The notes beneath the pieces are model-generated. The model was not told the origin of the DNA. It saw only the letters and a list, made by a program, of their open reading frames with translations, and made no database searches. Shown one piece after another: positions 9,189-17,192 of a stretch of DNA of 64,000 bases (the stretch's first letter is position 1; every line of letters begins with the position of its first letter). This DNA comes from Maricaulis sp048270265 (GTDB lineage Bacteria > Pseudomonadota > Alphaproteobacteria > Caulobacterales > Maricaulaceae), in assembly GCF_048270265.1 (NCBI RefSeq), contig NZ_JBLWTD010000002.1, forward strand, positions 62,001 through 126,000. The letters run 5' to 3'. A program made the translations under genes and the position numbers.

Positions 9189-9923
9189 ATGAGCCAAACC
9201 CCTGATATCTCCGTCGTTGTGCCCGCCTATAATGAGGCTGGCAATGTCGTGCCGCTGGCGCGCGAAATTGCCGAGGCGCTCTCGGGGCGCAATTTCGAGA
9301 TTCTGTTCGTTGATGATTGCTCGACCGACGGGACGCGCGAGGAACTGATCGCGGCCAAGGGCGAATTGCCGATGCTGCGCGTGATCGGGCACCGCCATAA
9401 CGCCGGCCAGTCGCGCTCGGTGAGGACCGGGGTGATGCATGCGCGCGGTGCCGTTGTCGCGACCCTGGATGGCGATGGCCAGAACCCGCCGGATGGTCTG
9501 CCGATCGTAATTGATGCCCTGACCCGCGCCGATGCGCCGGAAAACCTGGCACTTGTCGGTGGCGACCGGAGCCAGAACCGTCAGGATTCAGCCTGGAAGA
9601 AATTCGCCTCGCGTTTCGGAAACGGCATCCGCAAGCGCATGCTCAACGACAATTGCAATGATACGGGCTGCGGCCTCAAGGCCTTCAAACGGCAGGCCTA
9701 TCTGGAACTTCCCTTTTTCGATCACCAGCATCGCTTCCTGCCGGCGCTGATGAATCGCGAGGGTTATTTGTGCGAATTCAGGCCGGTCAGCCACCGTCAC
9801 CGCACCATCGGATCGTCGAAATATACGAATTTTGGCCGTCTTTTCGCCTCTTTGACAGACATGATGGGAATGATGTGGTTAAATTCGCGTGCGCGGAACC
9901 CGCGTGGTTCAGACGAGTTATAG
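9189..9923 (+). CDS. Dolichol-phosphate-mannosyltransferase-like GT2
   Basis: This 244-residue soluble GT2 protein has ISVVVPAYNEAGNV at the start, FVDDCSTDGT (nucleotide-sugar site) and TLDGDGQNPPDG (the DxD motif with the DGDGQ signature of DPM1/ArnC-like enzymes). No transmembrane anchor is seen, unlike ArnC, so it belongs with the DPM1-type proteins. It lies 102 bases from, and divergent to, the GT39 gene, whose substrate (a polyprenyl-phosphate sugar) is the product this family makes. That pairing is inferred from position. Confidence 0.9.
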   Translation: MSQTPDISVVVPAYNEAGNVVPLAREIAEALSGRNFEILFVDDCSTDGTREELIAAKGELPMLRVIGHRHNAGQSRSVRTGVMHARGAVVATLDGDGQNPPDGLPIVIDALTRADAPENLALVGGDRSQNRQDSAWKKFASRFGNGIRKRMLNDNCNDTGCGLKAFKRQAYLELPFFDHQHRFLPALMNREGYLCEFRPVSHRHRTIGSSKYTNFGRLFASLTDMMGMMWLNSRARNPRGSDEL

Positions 9924-9936
9924 TGAGGATCTGATT

Positions 9937-10446
9937 ATGTCAGGTGGCGGGGATAACGGTGTAATGTTGGGTATGATGGCTGCCAATCGCGCACAGCGAG
10001 GCGGCCCTGCCAAGGGGAAGAGTTCCATGTTCAATGTATTTCCACTGATGACCGTTCCGGTCATCGTCTATGTGATTATTGCCTTCACGCTCGGTGGCGC
10101 GGACCAGACTTCCATGGTCGCGGCGCTCAACGGGCCGGTCTTCCATATTCCGATGGCGTCGGGTCAGTGGGCCCTGCCGCTGGGCGATCTGATCGTCATT
10201 CTCGGCATGCTGTGTCTGTTCATCGAACAGATCAAGGCCGCCGGATCGGGCACTGCGACGATCATCAATCATGGTCTGTCCATGATGGTATTCGTGGTCG
10301 CGATGGCGCTCTTCCTGCTGGTCGGGAAATTCGGCACTTCGGCCTTCTTCCTGCTCACCCTGATGACGCTGATGGATACGGTTGGCGGTTTCGTGGTGAC
10401 CGTGGTTGCAGCCCGGCGCGACCTCGCGGTCGGCGGCGAAGGCTAG
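9937..10446 (+). CDS. Four-helix inner-membrane protein of unknown function
   Basis: The 169-residue protein has a soluble Gly-rich N-terminus (MSGGGDNGVML), then four hydrophobic segments at roughly residues 32-50, 72-92, 104-124 and 128-152, ending in a basic tail. The ATG at 9937 follows a GTGAGGA ribosome-binding site; an in-frame upstream extension overlaps the GT2 gene and is not needed. I do not recognise a function. It may be co-transcribed with the GT2 gene 13 bases upstream. Confidence 0.75.
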   Translation: MSGGGDNGVMLGMMAANRAQRGGPAKGKSSMFNVFPLMTVPVIVYVIIAFTLGGADQTSMVAALNGPVFHIPMASGQWALPLGDLIVILGMLCLFIEQIKAAGSGTATIINHGLSMMVFVVAMALFLLVGKFGTSAFFLLTLMTLMDTVGGFVVTVVAARRDLAVGGEG

Positions 10447-10466
10447 ACCTCGCGCAAACAGTCTGG

Positions 10467-10502
10467 AGCCGCTTCAGCGCATATCAATGTGGTGAAGCGG
10501 CT
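10467..10502. terminator. Hairpin after the membrane-protein gene
   Basis: AGCCGCTTCA (10467-10476) is the exact inverse of TGAAGCGGCT (10493-10502), with a 16-nt loop. Only TTT follows, so it is a weak intrinsic terminator on the plus strand. It lies just past the stop of the minus-strand microprotein too, so it may separate the two convergent units. Confidence 0.55.
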
Positions 10503-10586
10503 TTAGAACAGCACGAAGACCAGGCTGGCACCGACGACAGCGTCGCACCAGAAGCCAAGACGGCGCAGGGCAGGTCCATCCAACAT
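10503..10586 (-). CDS. Possible 27-residue hydrophobic microprotein
   Basis: An ATG overlapping the TGA of the 108-residue upstream gene (TGATG) opens a 28-codon frame. It has a polar start (MLDGPALRRLGFW) and a hydrophobic end (DAVVGASLVFVLF), as in a single-span membrane peptide. Codon third positions are GC-rich like the neighbours. Start-stop overlap and composition are the only evidence; there is no homologue I recognise. Confidence 0.35.
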   Translation of the reverse strand: MLDGPALRRLGFWCDAVVGASLVFVLF

Positions 10587-10912
10587 CAGGCGCGTCGCTC
10601 CCACATCGGGGGCGGCGCGCTTTTTTGTGTCGCGTCCTGATAGGCGCGGCGATAGCGGGCCTGCTCGCTGGTCTCGGCCCGGATGCCGCGGCGCGGCGCT
10701 CCGGAGATGATCTGCACAATGAGTTCAGCCGGGGCGAGCTGCGCCCGCACATGCGGCTGCGAACGGGTCGCGGCAACGTGTGGGGTCGGGACAGGAGCTT
10801 GGGCGCGGTCTTGCCGCGGCTGACGATCATTGGATCCGCGTGCCGAACCAGCCGGTTCAATGCGCCGGTTGGCCAGGGTCGGGACAGGATATGGGCTGCG
10901 GATCGTGATCAT
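10586..10912 (-). CDS. Hypothetical basic protein
   Basis: The 108-residue protein starts at an ATG preceded by a good ribosome-binding site (GCGAGGG eight bases upstream on the minus strand) and uses GC-rich third positions. The N-terminal half is rich in Pro, Arg and Gln and is probably unstructured. A compact stretch (PAELIVQIISGAPRRGIRA, then a Tyr/Arg-rich helix) follows. No function is recognised. The plus-strand terminator at 10590-10626 overlaps its last codons. Confidence 0.5.
   Translation of the reverse strand: MITIRSPYPVPTLANRRIEPAGSARGSNDRQPRQDRAQAPVPTPHVAATRSQPHVRAQLAPAELIVQIISGAPRRGIRAETSEQARYRRAYQDATQKSAPPPMWERRA
10590..10626 (+). terminator. Strong intrinsic terminator
   Basis: Bases 10590-10602 pair with 10608-10620 over 13 positions (two of them G-U wobble) around a 5-nt loop, ACATC. 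TTTTTT follows at 10621-10626. The orientation terminates plus-strand transcripts coming from the GT2/membrane-protein pair. Confidence 0.85.
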
Positions 10913-11145
10913 ATCAATACCCTCGCAAGGGCGATGCCAGACTTTAACACCTCATTAACCATGATTCTGGTCGCAAAAGCGAACTGGATGCTGTGTTTTT
11001 GCCCCGATCGGGGCCATCAGCGTCCGGCACTGGTCTGAAATGATACGAAAGTCTTAACGTGGCCCGGCCCCGAATTGGCGGTATCGCCAGGGTGCCGGCG
11101 CTTGGTAAGCTCGGCGCCGCTGGGACCATGGCCGGGAGATGGGCA

Positions 11146-11721
11146 ATGAAACGGGATGTCGCGACGCTTGCGCATGAAATGCTGCACAGCGATCTGGATG
11201 ATCTGACCAAGACCGAGCGCCGCGTGCTCGATCGCATCGCCGAGCGGCGTCAGATTTCGAAAAACCTCAACCGGGATGATGATGAAGGCAATTCATTCGG
11301 TGATCGCATGGCGGACCGGGTCGCCGAATTTGGCGGATCCTGGGTCTTCATCGGGATTTTCGCCGTCGTCCTGTTCGGCTGGATCGGCGCCAATCTCGTG
11401 CTGGCCAGATTCCAGGCCGAGGCCTTCGACCCCTATCCCTTCATCTTTCTCAATCTGATCCTGTCGATGCTCGCGGCCGTGCAGGCACCGATCATCATGA
11501 TGTCGCAGAACCGCCAGGCGGCCAAGGACCGGGCCGCCGCCGCGCACGACTATGAGGTCAATCTCAAGGCCGAGCTCGAGATCATGGAATTGCACGACAA
11601 GCTCGACGGGGTGCGCCAGAGCCAGCTCACCAGCCTGCTGCAACAGCAGGGACGCCAGATCGAGATGATCGAGGCCTTCCTCGCGGCCAATGGCCATCCG
11701 GCCAGTCCGTCAAAGGGCTGA
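11146..11721 (+). CDS. DUF1003 family membrane protein
   Basis: The 191-residue protein has a charged N-terminal region, then GDRMADRVAEFGGSWVFIGIFAVVLFGWIGANL and DPYPFIFLNLILSMLAAVQAPIIMMSQNRQAAKDR. This is the DUF1003 pattern: two transmembrane helices with the conserved FDPYPF and MSQNRQ-KDR motifs. A C-terminal coiled segment follows (LEIMELHDKLDGV). The ATG at 11146 follows GCCGGGAGATGG; upstream in-frame starts at 11059 and 11128 are possible. The function of the family is unknown. Confidence 0.82.
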   Translation: MKRDVATLAHEMLHSDLDDLTKTERRVLDRIAERRQISKNLNRDDDEGNSFGDRMADRVAEFGGSWVFIGIFAVVLFGWIGANLVLARFQAEAFDPYPFIFLNLILSMLAAVQAPIIMMSQNRQAAKDRAAAAHDYEVNLKAELEIMELHDKLDGVRQSQLTSLLQQQGRQIEMIEAFLAANGHPASPSKG

Positions 11722-11755
11722 GTGGCCGGTTTCTGTTAGGGTCAGAAGGGGCAGC

Positions 11756-12364
11756 CTATTTCTGCGTCTTCAGCAGCTGGTCGAGCTTGGCGCGCATATC
11801 GTCGAGCTCTTCACGCATCTTGGCCATATCGGCTTCGCTTTCCTTGCCGGTATCCGGCTCGGCCGGTGCTTCGGCGGCTTCCGCTTCCGGCGTTGCTGCG
11901 GCCACGAAGGGGGTGAACATGCGCATGGTCTTGCCAAAGGCTTCCATATTGCGCCGCGTCTGTTCTTCGATCAGCGCCATGGTCGCCTGGGGCGACATCA
12001 TCGCATCGCCGACCTTGGTGCGATATTCTTCCTGCTGCTGCGTGAAGTTGTTCATCGACATCTGCAGATAGCCCGGCACGACATTTTGCAGGCTGTCGCC
12101 ATAGAAACCGATCAGTTGCCGCAGGAAGTCGACGGGCAATAGATTGGTGCCGCGGGATTCTTCTTCAAAAATGATCTGCGCCAGCACGCCGTGGGTGAGG
12201 TCTTCGCCGCTCTTTGCATCGATCACCTGGAAATGTACGCCCTTCTTCACGAGGTCGCGCAAGTGGTCGAGGGTCACATACTGGCTGGTCGAGGTGTCAT
12301 AAAGGCGCCGATTGGCGTATTTCTTGATGACGATTTCGCCTTTGCCGCTTTTCGTTTTGGTCAC
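11756..12364 (-). CDS. phaR: Polyhydroxyalkanoate synthesis repressor PhaR
   Basis: This 202-residue regulator has the N-terminal PHB/PHA DNA-binding domain (VIKKYANRRLYDTSTSQYVTLDHLRDLVKKG), the PHB_acc repeat region around DFLRQLIGFYGDSLQNVVPGYLQMSM, and a C-terminal Ala/Glu-rich coiled tail. PhaR binds both PHA granules and DNA, repressing phasin genes until polymer forms. The GTG at 12364 is chosen because GAGGAA lies six bases upstream; the longer frame to 12460 has no such site. It is divergent from phaB, its functional partner. Confidence 0.93.
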   Translation of the reverse strand: MTKTKSGKGEIVIKKYANRRLYDTSTSQYVTLDHLRDLVKKGVHFQVIDAKSGEDLTHGVLAQIIFEEESRGTNLLPVDFLRQLIGFYGDSLQNVVPGYLQMSMNNFTQQQEEYRTKVGDAMMSPQATMALIEEQTRRNMEAFGKTMRMFTPFVAAATPEAEAAEAPAEPDTGKESEADMAKMREELDDMRAKLDQLLKTQK

Positions 12365-12523
12365 AGCGCATTCCTCGTGCTGGTGTAAAATGCGTAGTCC
12401 AATGTCGCAATTCGCTCGACATGGGCGCGCACCTATTTCATTACGGTTTACGCTCAGCAAGCGGTGTGCTGCAAGCGCGAAGACTTAAGATGCAATGCCA
12501 GATCAAGAAATTGGGGATTGGAT

Positions 12524-13249
12524 ATGACACGCACAGCACTGGTTACAGGCGGCACCCGGGGTATCGGCGCTGCCATCTGCGTTGAACTCCAGGCTGCGGG
12601 CCATACGGTCGTTGCCAATCATGCGGGCAATGAAGAGGCCGCCCGGGCCTTTCACGCCGAAACCGGAATCGCCACGGCCAGCTGGGATGTCGGCGACTAC
12701 GACTCCTGTGTGCGGGGGCTGGCCGAGGCCGAGGCCCTGGCCGGCGGCCCCTTCGATGTCCTGGTCAACAATGCCGGCATTACGCGCGACAGCATGTTCC
12801 ACAAGATGACACCCCAGCAGTGGAATGATGTCATCCGGGTTGATCTCAGCTCGATGTTCAACATGACCCATCCGGTCATCGAGGGCATGCGCGAGCGCGG
12901 GTTCGGCCGCATCATCAATATCTCCTCGATCAACGGTCAGAAGGGCCAGATGGGCCAGGTCAATTATTCTGCCGCCAAGGCCGGTGTGATCGGGTTCACC
13001 AAGGCGCTGGCGCAGGAGACGGCCCGCAAGGGCATCACCGTCAACTGCATCGCGCCGGGCTATATCAATACCGACATGGTGGCGGCCGTGCCGGAGAATG
13101 TGCTGCAATCCATCATTGGCGCCATTCCGGTCAACCGGCTCGGTGAAGCCTCGGAAATTGGCGGCCTGGTTGCCTATCTGGCCTCCGATGCAGCCGGTTT
13201 CATGACCGGTTCCGTCCTGACCATCAATGGCGGGCAGTACATGGCATGA
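12524..13249 (+). CDS. phaB: Acetoacetyl-CoA reductase (3-oxoacyl-ACP reductase-like SDR)
   Basis: The 241-residue short-chain dehydrogenase reduces acetoacetyl-CoA to (R)-3-hydroxybutyryl-CoA with NADPH, feeding PHB synthesis. It shows TGGTRGIGAAI (cofactor loop), NNAGITRD, the catalytic Ser-Tyr-Lys in ISSINGQKGQMGQVNYSAAKAG, and the typical C-terminus SVLTINGGQYMA. The SINGQKGQ-QTNYSA arrangement favours PhaB over FabG. It is divergent from phaR; phaA and phaC are not in the window. Confidence 0.92.
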   Translation: MTRTALVTGGTRGIGAAICVELQAAGHTVVANHAGNEEAARAFHAETGIATASWDVGDYDSCVRGLAEAEALAGGPFDVLVNNAGITRDSMFHKMTPQQWNDVIRVDLSSMFNMTHPVIEGMRERGFGRIINISSINGQKGQMGQVNYSAAKAGVIGFTKALAQETARKGITVNCIAPGYINTDMVAAVPENVLQSIIGAIPVNRLGEASEIGGLVAYLASDAAGFMTGSVLTINGGQYMA

Positions 13250-13295
13250 CGGTATTGCGGGCCTCTGCCCAAAAAATGCCGTCTTGCCAGTGTCA

Positions 13296-14042
13296 ATGCT
13301 GACCTCGATGACCCGTTTCCTGATCGTAATACTGACCGCGGCCCTGTGCGCCGGCGCTGCCATCGGGTTCCAGAACCCGTTGCGTGACCGCTTGTTGCGC
13401 AATGAGCGCGCCGAGGAAACCGTCGGCTGGTACCAGCGTGCCGATACCGGCGAGTTCTTCCTGTTTGACCGGTCAGGCACGGTGGCCCTGCTGCGCGAGC
13501 GCGATGACCCGACCCGCGAAGTCCTGGCCCTGTTCGCAAACCGGGCTCCCGGCGGCGGCACTTCCTATGTGACCGATACCGGCCGTGAGGTTGTTCGTCT
13601 GACCGCCCTGGGCGGCGCCACCTATTTTCCCGCTGACGCCCCCAACGGGGTGATCGCGGACTTCGCCAGCGAGGCGGGCGGTCTCGCGCCGGCACCGCGT
13701 TCGGCAGAGGAAGTCCGTCTGCAGGCCGAAGAGCTCGTCAACGAGCTCACGGCCGATCTGAACCGGACCATCTCGGTCGGCTATGCGCCGGCGCCACGGG
13801 CCGGGCTGGGCGTGCAGTATGACAGCCTGCACATGATTGCCCTGGCCTTCCGTTCGCTGCGCAATGATCGCCGGCGTCTGCGGGGCATTGACCGCGTGGA
13901 CATCTCGATCGGTGATCAGCCGGCGGCCTATCGCCGCGACAACAGCCTGATCGTCGTCATCGCGCCGGAATACGGCTTTGCCGGCCGGTCCTCCTCGGCC
14001 TATATCGCGCGCGCTCTTCTGGCGGACGACCAGGCGACCTGA
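13296..14042 (+). CDS. Secreted or membrane-anchored hypothetical protein
   Basis: The 248-residue protein begins with a hydrophobic signal or anchor (MTRFLIVILTAALCAGAAIGF) followed by a mixed alpha/beta region with no recognised motif. Two closely spaced starts are possible, ATG 13296 and ATG 13308; the second gives a more standard signal peptide. Around residues 30-110 are short strands resembling a repeat of small beta units (WYQRADTGEFFLFD, VALLRERDD). It lies 46 bases after phaB and may share its transcript. Confidence 0.65.
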   Translation: MLTSMTRFLIVILTAALCAGAAIGFQNPLRDRLLRNERAEETVGWYQRADTGEFFLFDRSGTVALLRERDDPTREVLALFANRAPGGGTSYVTDTGREVVRLTALGGATYFPADAPNGVIADFASEAGGLAPAPRSAEEVRLQAEELVNELTADLNRTISVGYAPAPRAGLGVQYDSLHMIALAFRSLRNDRRRLRGIDRVDISIGDQPAAYRRDNSLIVVIAPEYGFAGRSSSAYIARALLADDQAT

Positions 14043-14489
14043 TCAACCGGTTTCCGTGCCAGGGCCGGTTCCGGGGGCCCAGCCTCGCGGCGCCATCTCG
14101 AATCCCGAAAATTCAAAGCCCGGCGTGACCGTGCAGCCGACCAGTGTCCAGGCACCGCGCGAGCGGGCACTCTGCCACACGCCCGGCGGTATGATCTGCT
14201 GCGGACGCTGACCGGCGGCGATATCCGGTCCCAGGTCAAGCCGGCCCTGTTGCACCCCGTCGGCACTGATGCCGAGTTCCAGCGCCGCACCCCCATACCA
14301 GTGCCAGATTTCCGTGGCGTCGACCCGATGCCAGTGTGACCGCTCGCCCGCCTCGAGCAGGTAGTAGATCGCCGTTCCGCGCGCCCGACCGTCGGGGCCC
14401 GGCTCATCGCGCCAGGTCTCGACATACCAGCCGCCTTCCGGATGCGGCTGCATGCCCAGCGTCTCGATAATCTCTGCGGCGCCGGCCAT
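14043..14489 (-). CDS. Cupin domain protein (DUF985)
   Basis: This 148-residue RmlC-like cupin has the DUF985 pattern: MQPHPEGGWYVETWRDEP, then AIYYLLEAGERSHWHRVDATEIWHWYGG, a His-rich metal or sugar-binding strand pair, and ending WTLVGCTVTPGFEFSGFEMA. The biochemical role is unknown. Its ATG overlaps the gloB stop (TGATG), so it is the second gene of a gloB operon. Confidence 0.88.
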   Translation of the reverse strand: MAGAAEIIETLGMQPHPEGGWYVETWRDEPGPDGRARGTAIYYLLEAGERSHWHRVDATEIWHWYGGAALELGISADGVQQGRLDLGPDIAAGQRPQQIIPPGVWQSARSRGAWTLVGCTVTPGFEFSGFEMAPRGWAPGTGPGTETG

Positions 14490-15259
14490 CAGAAGACATC
14501 CTTGCGGCGGCGGATTTCGGCGAACACGGCCTCGTCGCTCGCATCCAGCAGGCCGAGCCGGGCGCGGATGCCCGGGTCGCGGGCCCGCAGAAAGGGATTG
14601 GCGGCCTTTTCGGCCGCGATGGTCGTCGGCACGGTCGCCTCTTCGCGCAGCCGTTTGGCGTCGACGTCGGCGGCATAGGCCTGCAGAGCGGCATTGTCCG
14701 GGTCCACCGACAGCGCGAAGCGGGCATTGGCCTGGGTGTATTCGTGGGCGCAATAGATCACGGTATCGTCGGCCAGCGCGGCCAGGCGCGACAGGCTGTG
14801 CCACATCTGCTCCGGCGTGCCTTCGAACAGGCGCCCGCAGCCCAGCGCGAACAGGGTGTCGCCGACGAAGGCGACATGCTCGCCCGGCAGGCTGTAGACA
14901 ATATGGCCGCTGGTATGGCCGGGCGTGAAGATCACCTTCGCCTCGATCTTGCCGAGCCAGACGCTGTCGCCGTCACGGACGGGCTGGTCGATGCCGGGAA
15001 TGCGGTCGCTCTCATAGGCGGGTGCCACGATGCGGGCTCCGGTCGCCGCCTTGATCGCGGCATTGCCGCCAGCATGATCGAAATGGTGATGCGTGTTCCA
15101 GATCTGGGTAATGGTCCAGCCGGCCGCCTTCGCCTCGGCGAGGATGCGCTCGGGATCGGGGGTGTCGATCGTCGCAGTCTCGCCGCTTGCCGCATCATGG
15201 ATCAGGAAGCCGTAATTGTCGGACAGGCATGGAAACTGCCGGATGCTCAGTTCGCTCAT
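14489..15259 (-). CDS. gloB: Hydroxyacylglutathione hydrolase (glyoxalase II)
   Basis: The 256-residue metallo-beta-lactamase-fold enzyme hydrolyses S-lactoylglutathione to lactate and glutathione in methylglyoxal detoxification. The metal site NTHHHFDHAGGN, further His in TPGHTSGHIVY, the Asp in FVGDTLFALGCGRLFEG, and AHEYTQANARFAL are all present. The C-terminal substrate-binding domain ends in the usual (R/K)-K-D-x-F. The ATG at 15259 (MSELSIRQFPCLSDNYGF) matches the family start; a start at 15295 would add twelve residues. Confidence 0.95.
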   Translation of the reverse strand: MSELSIRQFPCLSDNYGFLIHDAASGETATIDTPDPERILAEAKAAGWTITQIWNTHHHFDHAGGNAAIKAATGARIVAPAYESDRIPGIDQPVRDGDSVWLGKIEAKVIFTPGHTSGHIVYSLPGEHVAFVGDTLFALGCGRLFEGTPEQMWHSLSRLAALADDTVIYCAHEYTQANARFALSVDPDNAALQAYAADVDAKRLREEATVPTTIAAEKAANPFLRARDPGIRARLGLLDASDEAVFAEIRRRKDVF

Positions 15260-15332
15260 TGTCGATTTCGCCGCTTTGGTTAGTGTTGCGCTCATCGCCC
15301 CATGATCGGGCCAAACGAGGAGTGTGTGAAGG

Positions 15333-16091
15333 GTGCGCCGCGAAGCTCTCGAACTGGACCGCTTCTACCGCAGCCGCCAGGGCCTGGTGGCGCGTGAGAT
15401 GATCGGCCGCCGGCTGACTGCGATCTGGCCTGACGCCAAGGATCTGGATCTGCTTGGCCTCGGCTTCGCCACCCCCTATCTCGAACCCTACCGGACAAGC
15501 GCCCGGCGCAGCATATGTTTCATGCCGGCAGCCCAGGGTGCGGTCGTCTCCGCAACCGCCTGTTCAGGCATTGCCCTGGGCGATGAAACGCATCTGCCCT
15601 TTCCCGAGGCCTTGTTTGACCGCGTCCTGCTGGTCCACGCGCTGGAGGAAGCGGATTCGCTCCAGGCCACGCTGCGCGAGATCTGGCGGGTCCTGGCACC
15701 GGAAGGGCGGGTCGTGATCGTTACGGCCGCGCGCTCGGGCATCTGGGCCTGGCTGGACTCGACGCCCTTCGGGCATGGCCGGCCCTTTTCCAGGGCCCAG
15801 CTGTCGCAATTGCTCGACGACGCCCTGTTCGAGCCTACCGCCTGGTCGCGCGCGCTGTATGCGCCGCCCTGGAAGTGGAGCACGCATACGCGCATCGCAC
15901 GGATGTGGGAGGAGACCGGTGAGCGGGTCTGGCCGGCGCTTGGCGGGGTCATTCTGGTCGAGGCCGTGAAACGGACCATGGCGCTGCGCCCGCGCCCCTC
16001 AACTGCGCCCGCCCGCCGCAAACCCCTTGAAGCGCAAAGCCGCCCCGCGCTATCCCGTCACGACAATCCTTCCGACCTTTCGGACAGCTGA
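15333..16091 (+). CDS. SAM-dependent methyltransferase (class I)
   Basis: This 252-residue protein starts at a GTG with GAGGAGTG a few bases upstream. The middle has a methyltransferase core of the Methyltransf_11 type: DLLGLGFATPYLEP in place of the Gly-rich motif I, LPFPEALFDRVLLVHALEEADSLQATLREIWRVLAPEGRVVIV for motifs II-III, then an Arg-rich tail. The substrate is unknown. It is divergent from gloB and immediately upstream of hisC (9 bases). Confidence 0.85.
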   Translation: MRREALELDRFYRSRQGLVAREMIGRRLTAIWPDAKDLDLLGLGFATPYLEPYRTSARRSICFMPAAQGAVVSATACSGIALGDETHLPFPEALFDRVLLVHALEEADSLQATLREIWRVLAPEGRVVIVTAARSGIWAWLDSTPFGHGRPFSRAQLSQLLDDALFEPTAWSRALYAPPWKWSTHTRIARMWEETGERVWPALGGVILVEAVKRTMALRPRPSTAPARRKPLEAQSRPALSRHDNPSDLSDS

Positions 16092-16100
16092 GGTAATTAC

Positions 16101-17189
16101 ATGGCCATCGAACCGCGTTCCGGCATTCTCGACATCCAGCCCTACAAGCCGGGCGCTGCCGATGCGCCGGGCGTGGCCAATCCGGCCAAGCTGTCCTCCA
16201 ACGAAAATGCGCTGGGCTGCTCGCTCAAGGCGATTGACGCGTTCGAGAAGGCGGGTTCACGTCTGCACCGCTATCCCGACGGCGGCGCCACCCTGCTGCG
16301 TGAGGCGATTGCCCGCGAAGAAGGGCTCGATGCCGACAATATCGTCTGCGGCACCGGTTCGGACGAGATCCTGCAACTGCTCGGCCGCGCCTATCTCAAT
16401 CCCGGCGACAAGGTCGTACAGTCGCAATACGGCTTCCTGGTCTACCGCCTGGTGGCGATGCAAAGCTGTGCGCGTCTCGTCTCGGCTCCCGAGCGTGGCT
16501 ACACCACGGATGTCGATGCGGTCATCGCAGCGGCTGGCGAAGATACGAAAATCGTCTTCATCGCCAATCCCAACAATCCGACCGGCACCTATATCTCTGA
16601 CGCCGAAGTGCGGCGTCTGCGCGATGCCCTGCCGCCGACGACGCTGCTGGTGCTGGACGCGGCCTATGCCGAATTCGTTGACGCCGAGGACTATGATCCC
16701 GGCATGGCGCTGGCGCGCGAGCGCGACGATGTCTTCGTGACGCGGACCTTCTCCAAGATTCATGGTCTGGCCGGGCTGCGCCTGGGCTGGGGTTATGGCT
16801 CGAAGACCATCGTAGACGTGCTCAACCGCGTGCGCGGCCCGTTCAATGTCAACCTGCCGGCGATCGAGGCCGGTGCCGCAGCGATTGCCGACCGCGACTT
16901 CATGCAACGCTCGGCGCAACACAATGCGACCTGGGTGGATTACCTGCGCCAGCAACTCGGTGGCCTGGGGCTGGAGGTTACGCCCAGTGTCTGCAATTTC
17001 GTGCTGGTGCACTTCCCGCAGACAGCCGGCAAGACAGCGGCCGATGCCGATGCCTGGCTGACCCGGCATGGCCTGATCGTCCGCGGTGTTGCGCCCTACG
17101 GGCTCAATGATGCGCTGCGGATTACGGTGGGCAAGGAAGCTGACAACCGGCGGGTCGTCGAGGTGCTCTCCGAGTTCATGGGGCGCTAG
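16101..17189 (+). CDS. hisC: Histidinol-phosphate aminotransferase
   Basis: The 362-residue PLP enzyme converts imidazole-acetol phosphate and glutamate to histidinol phosphate; family members also act on aromatic amino acids. Conserved features are KLSSNENALG, GTGSDEILQLL, FIANPNNPTGTY, LVLDAAYAEF, the PLP lysine in TRTFSKIHGLAGLRLGWG, and the final Arg in NDALRITVG. The ATG at 16101 is well placed with a GAGG upstream. Confidence 0.95.
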   Translation: MAIEPRSGILDIQPYKPGAADAPGVANPAKLSSNENALGCSLKAIDAFEKAGSRLHRYPDGGATLLREAIAREEGLDADNIVCGTGSDEILQLLGRAYLNPGDKVVQSQYGFLVYRLVAMQSCARLVSAPERGYTTDVDAVIAAAGEDTKIVFIANPNNPTGTYISDAEVRRLRDALPPTTLLVLDAAYAEFVDAEDYDPGMALARERDDVFVTRTFSKIHGLAGLRLGWGYGSKTIVDVLNRVRGPFNVNLPAIEAGAAAIADRDFMQRSAQHNATWVDYLRQQLGGLGLEVTPSVCNFVLVHFPQTAGKTAADADAWLTRHGLIVRGVAPYGLNDALRITVGKEADNRRVVEVLSEFMGR

Positions 17190-17192
17190 ACC

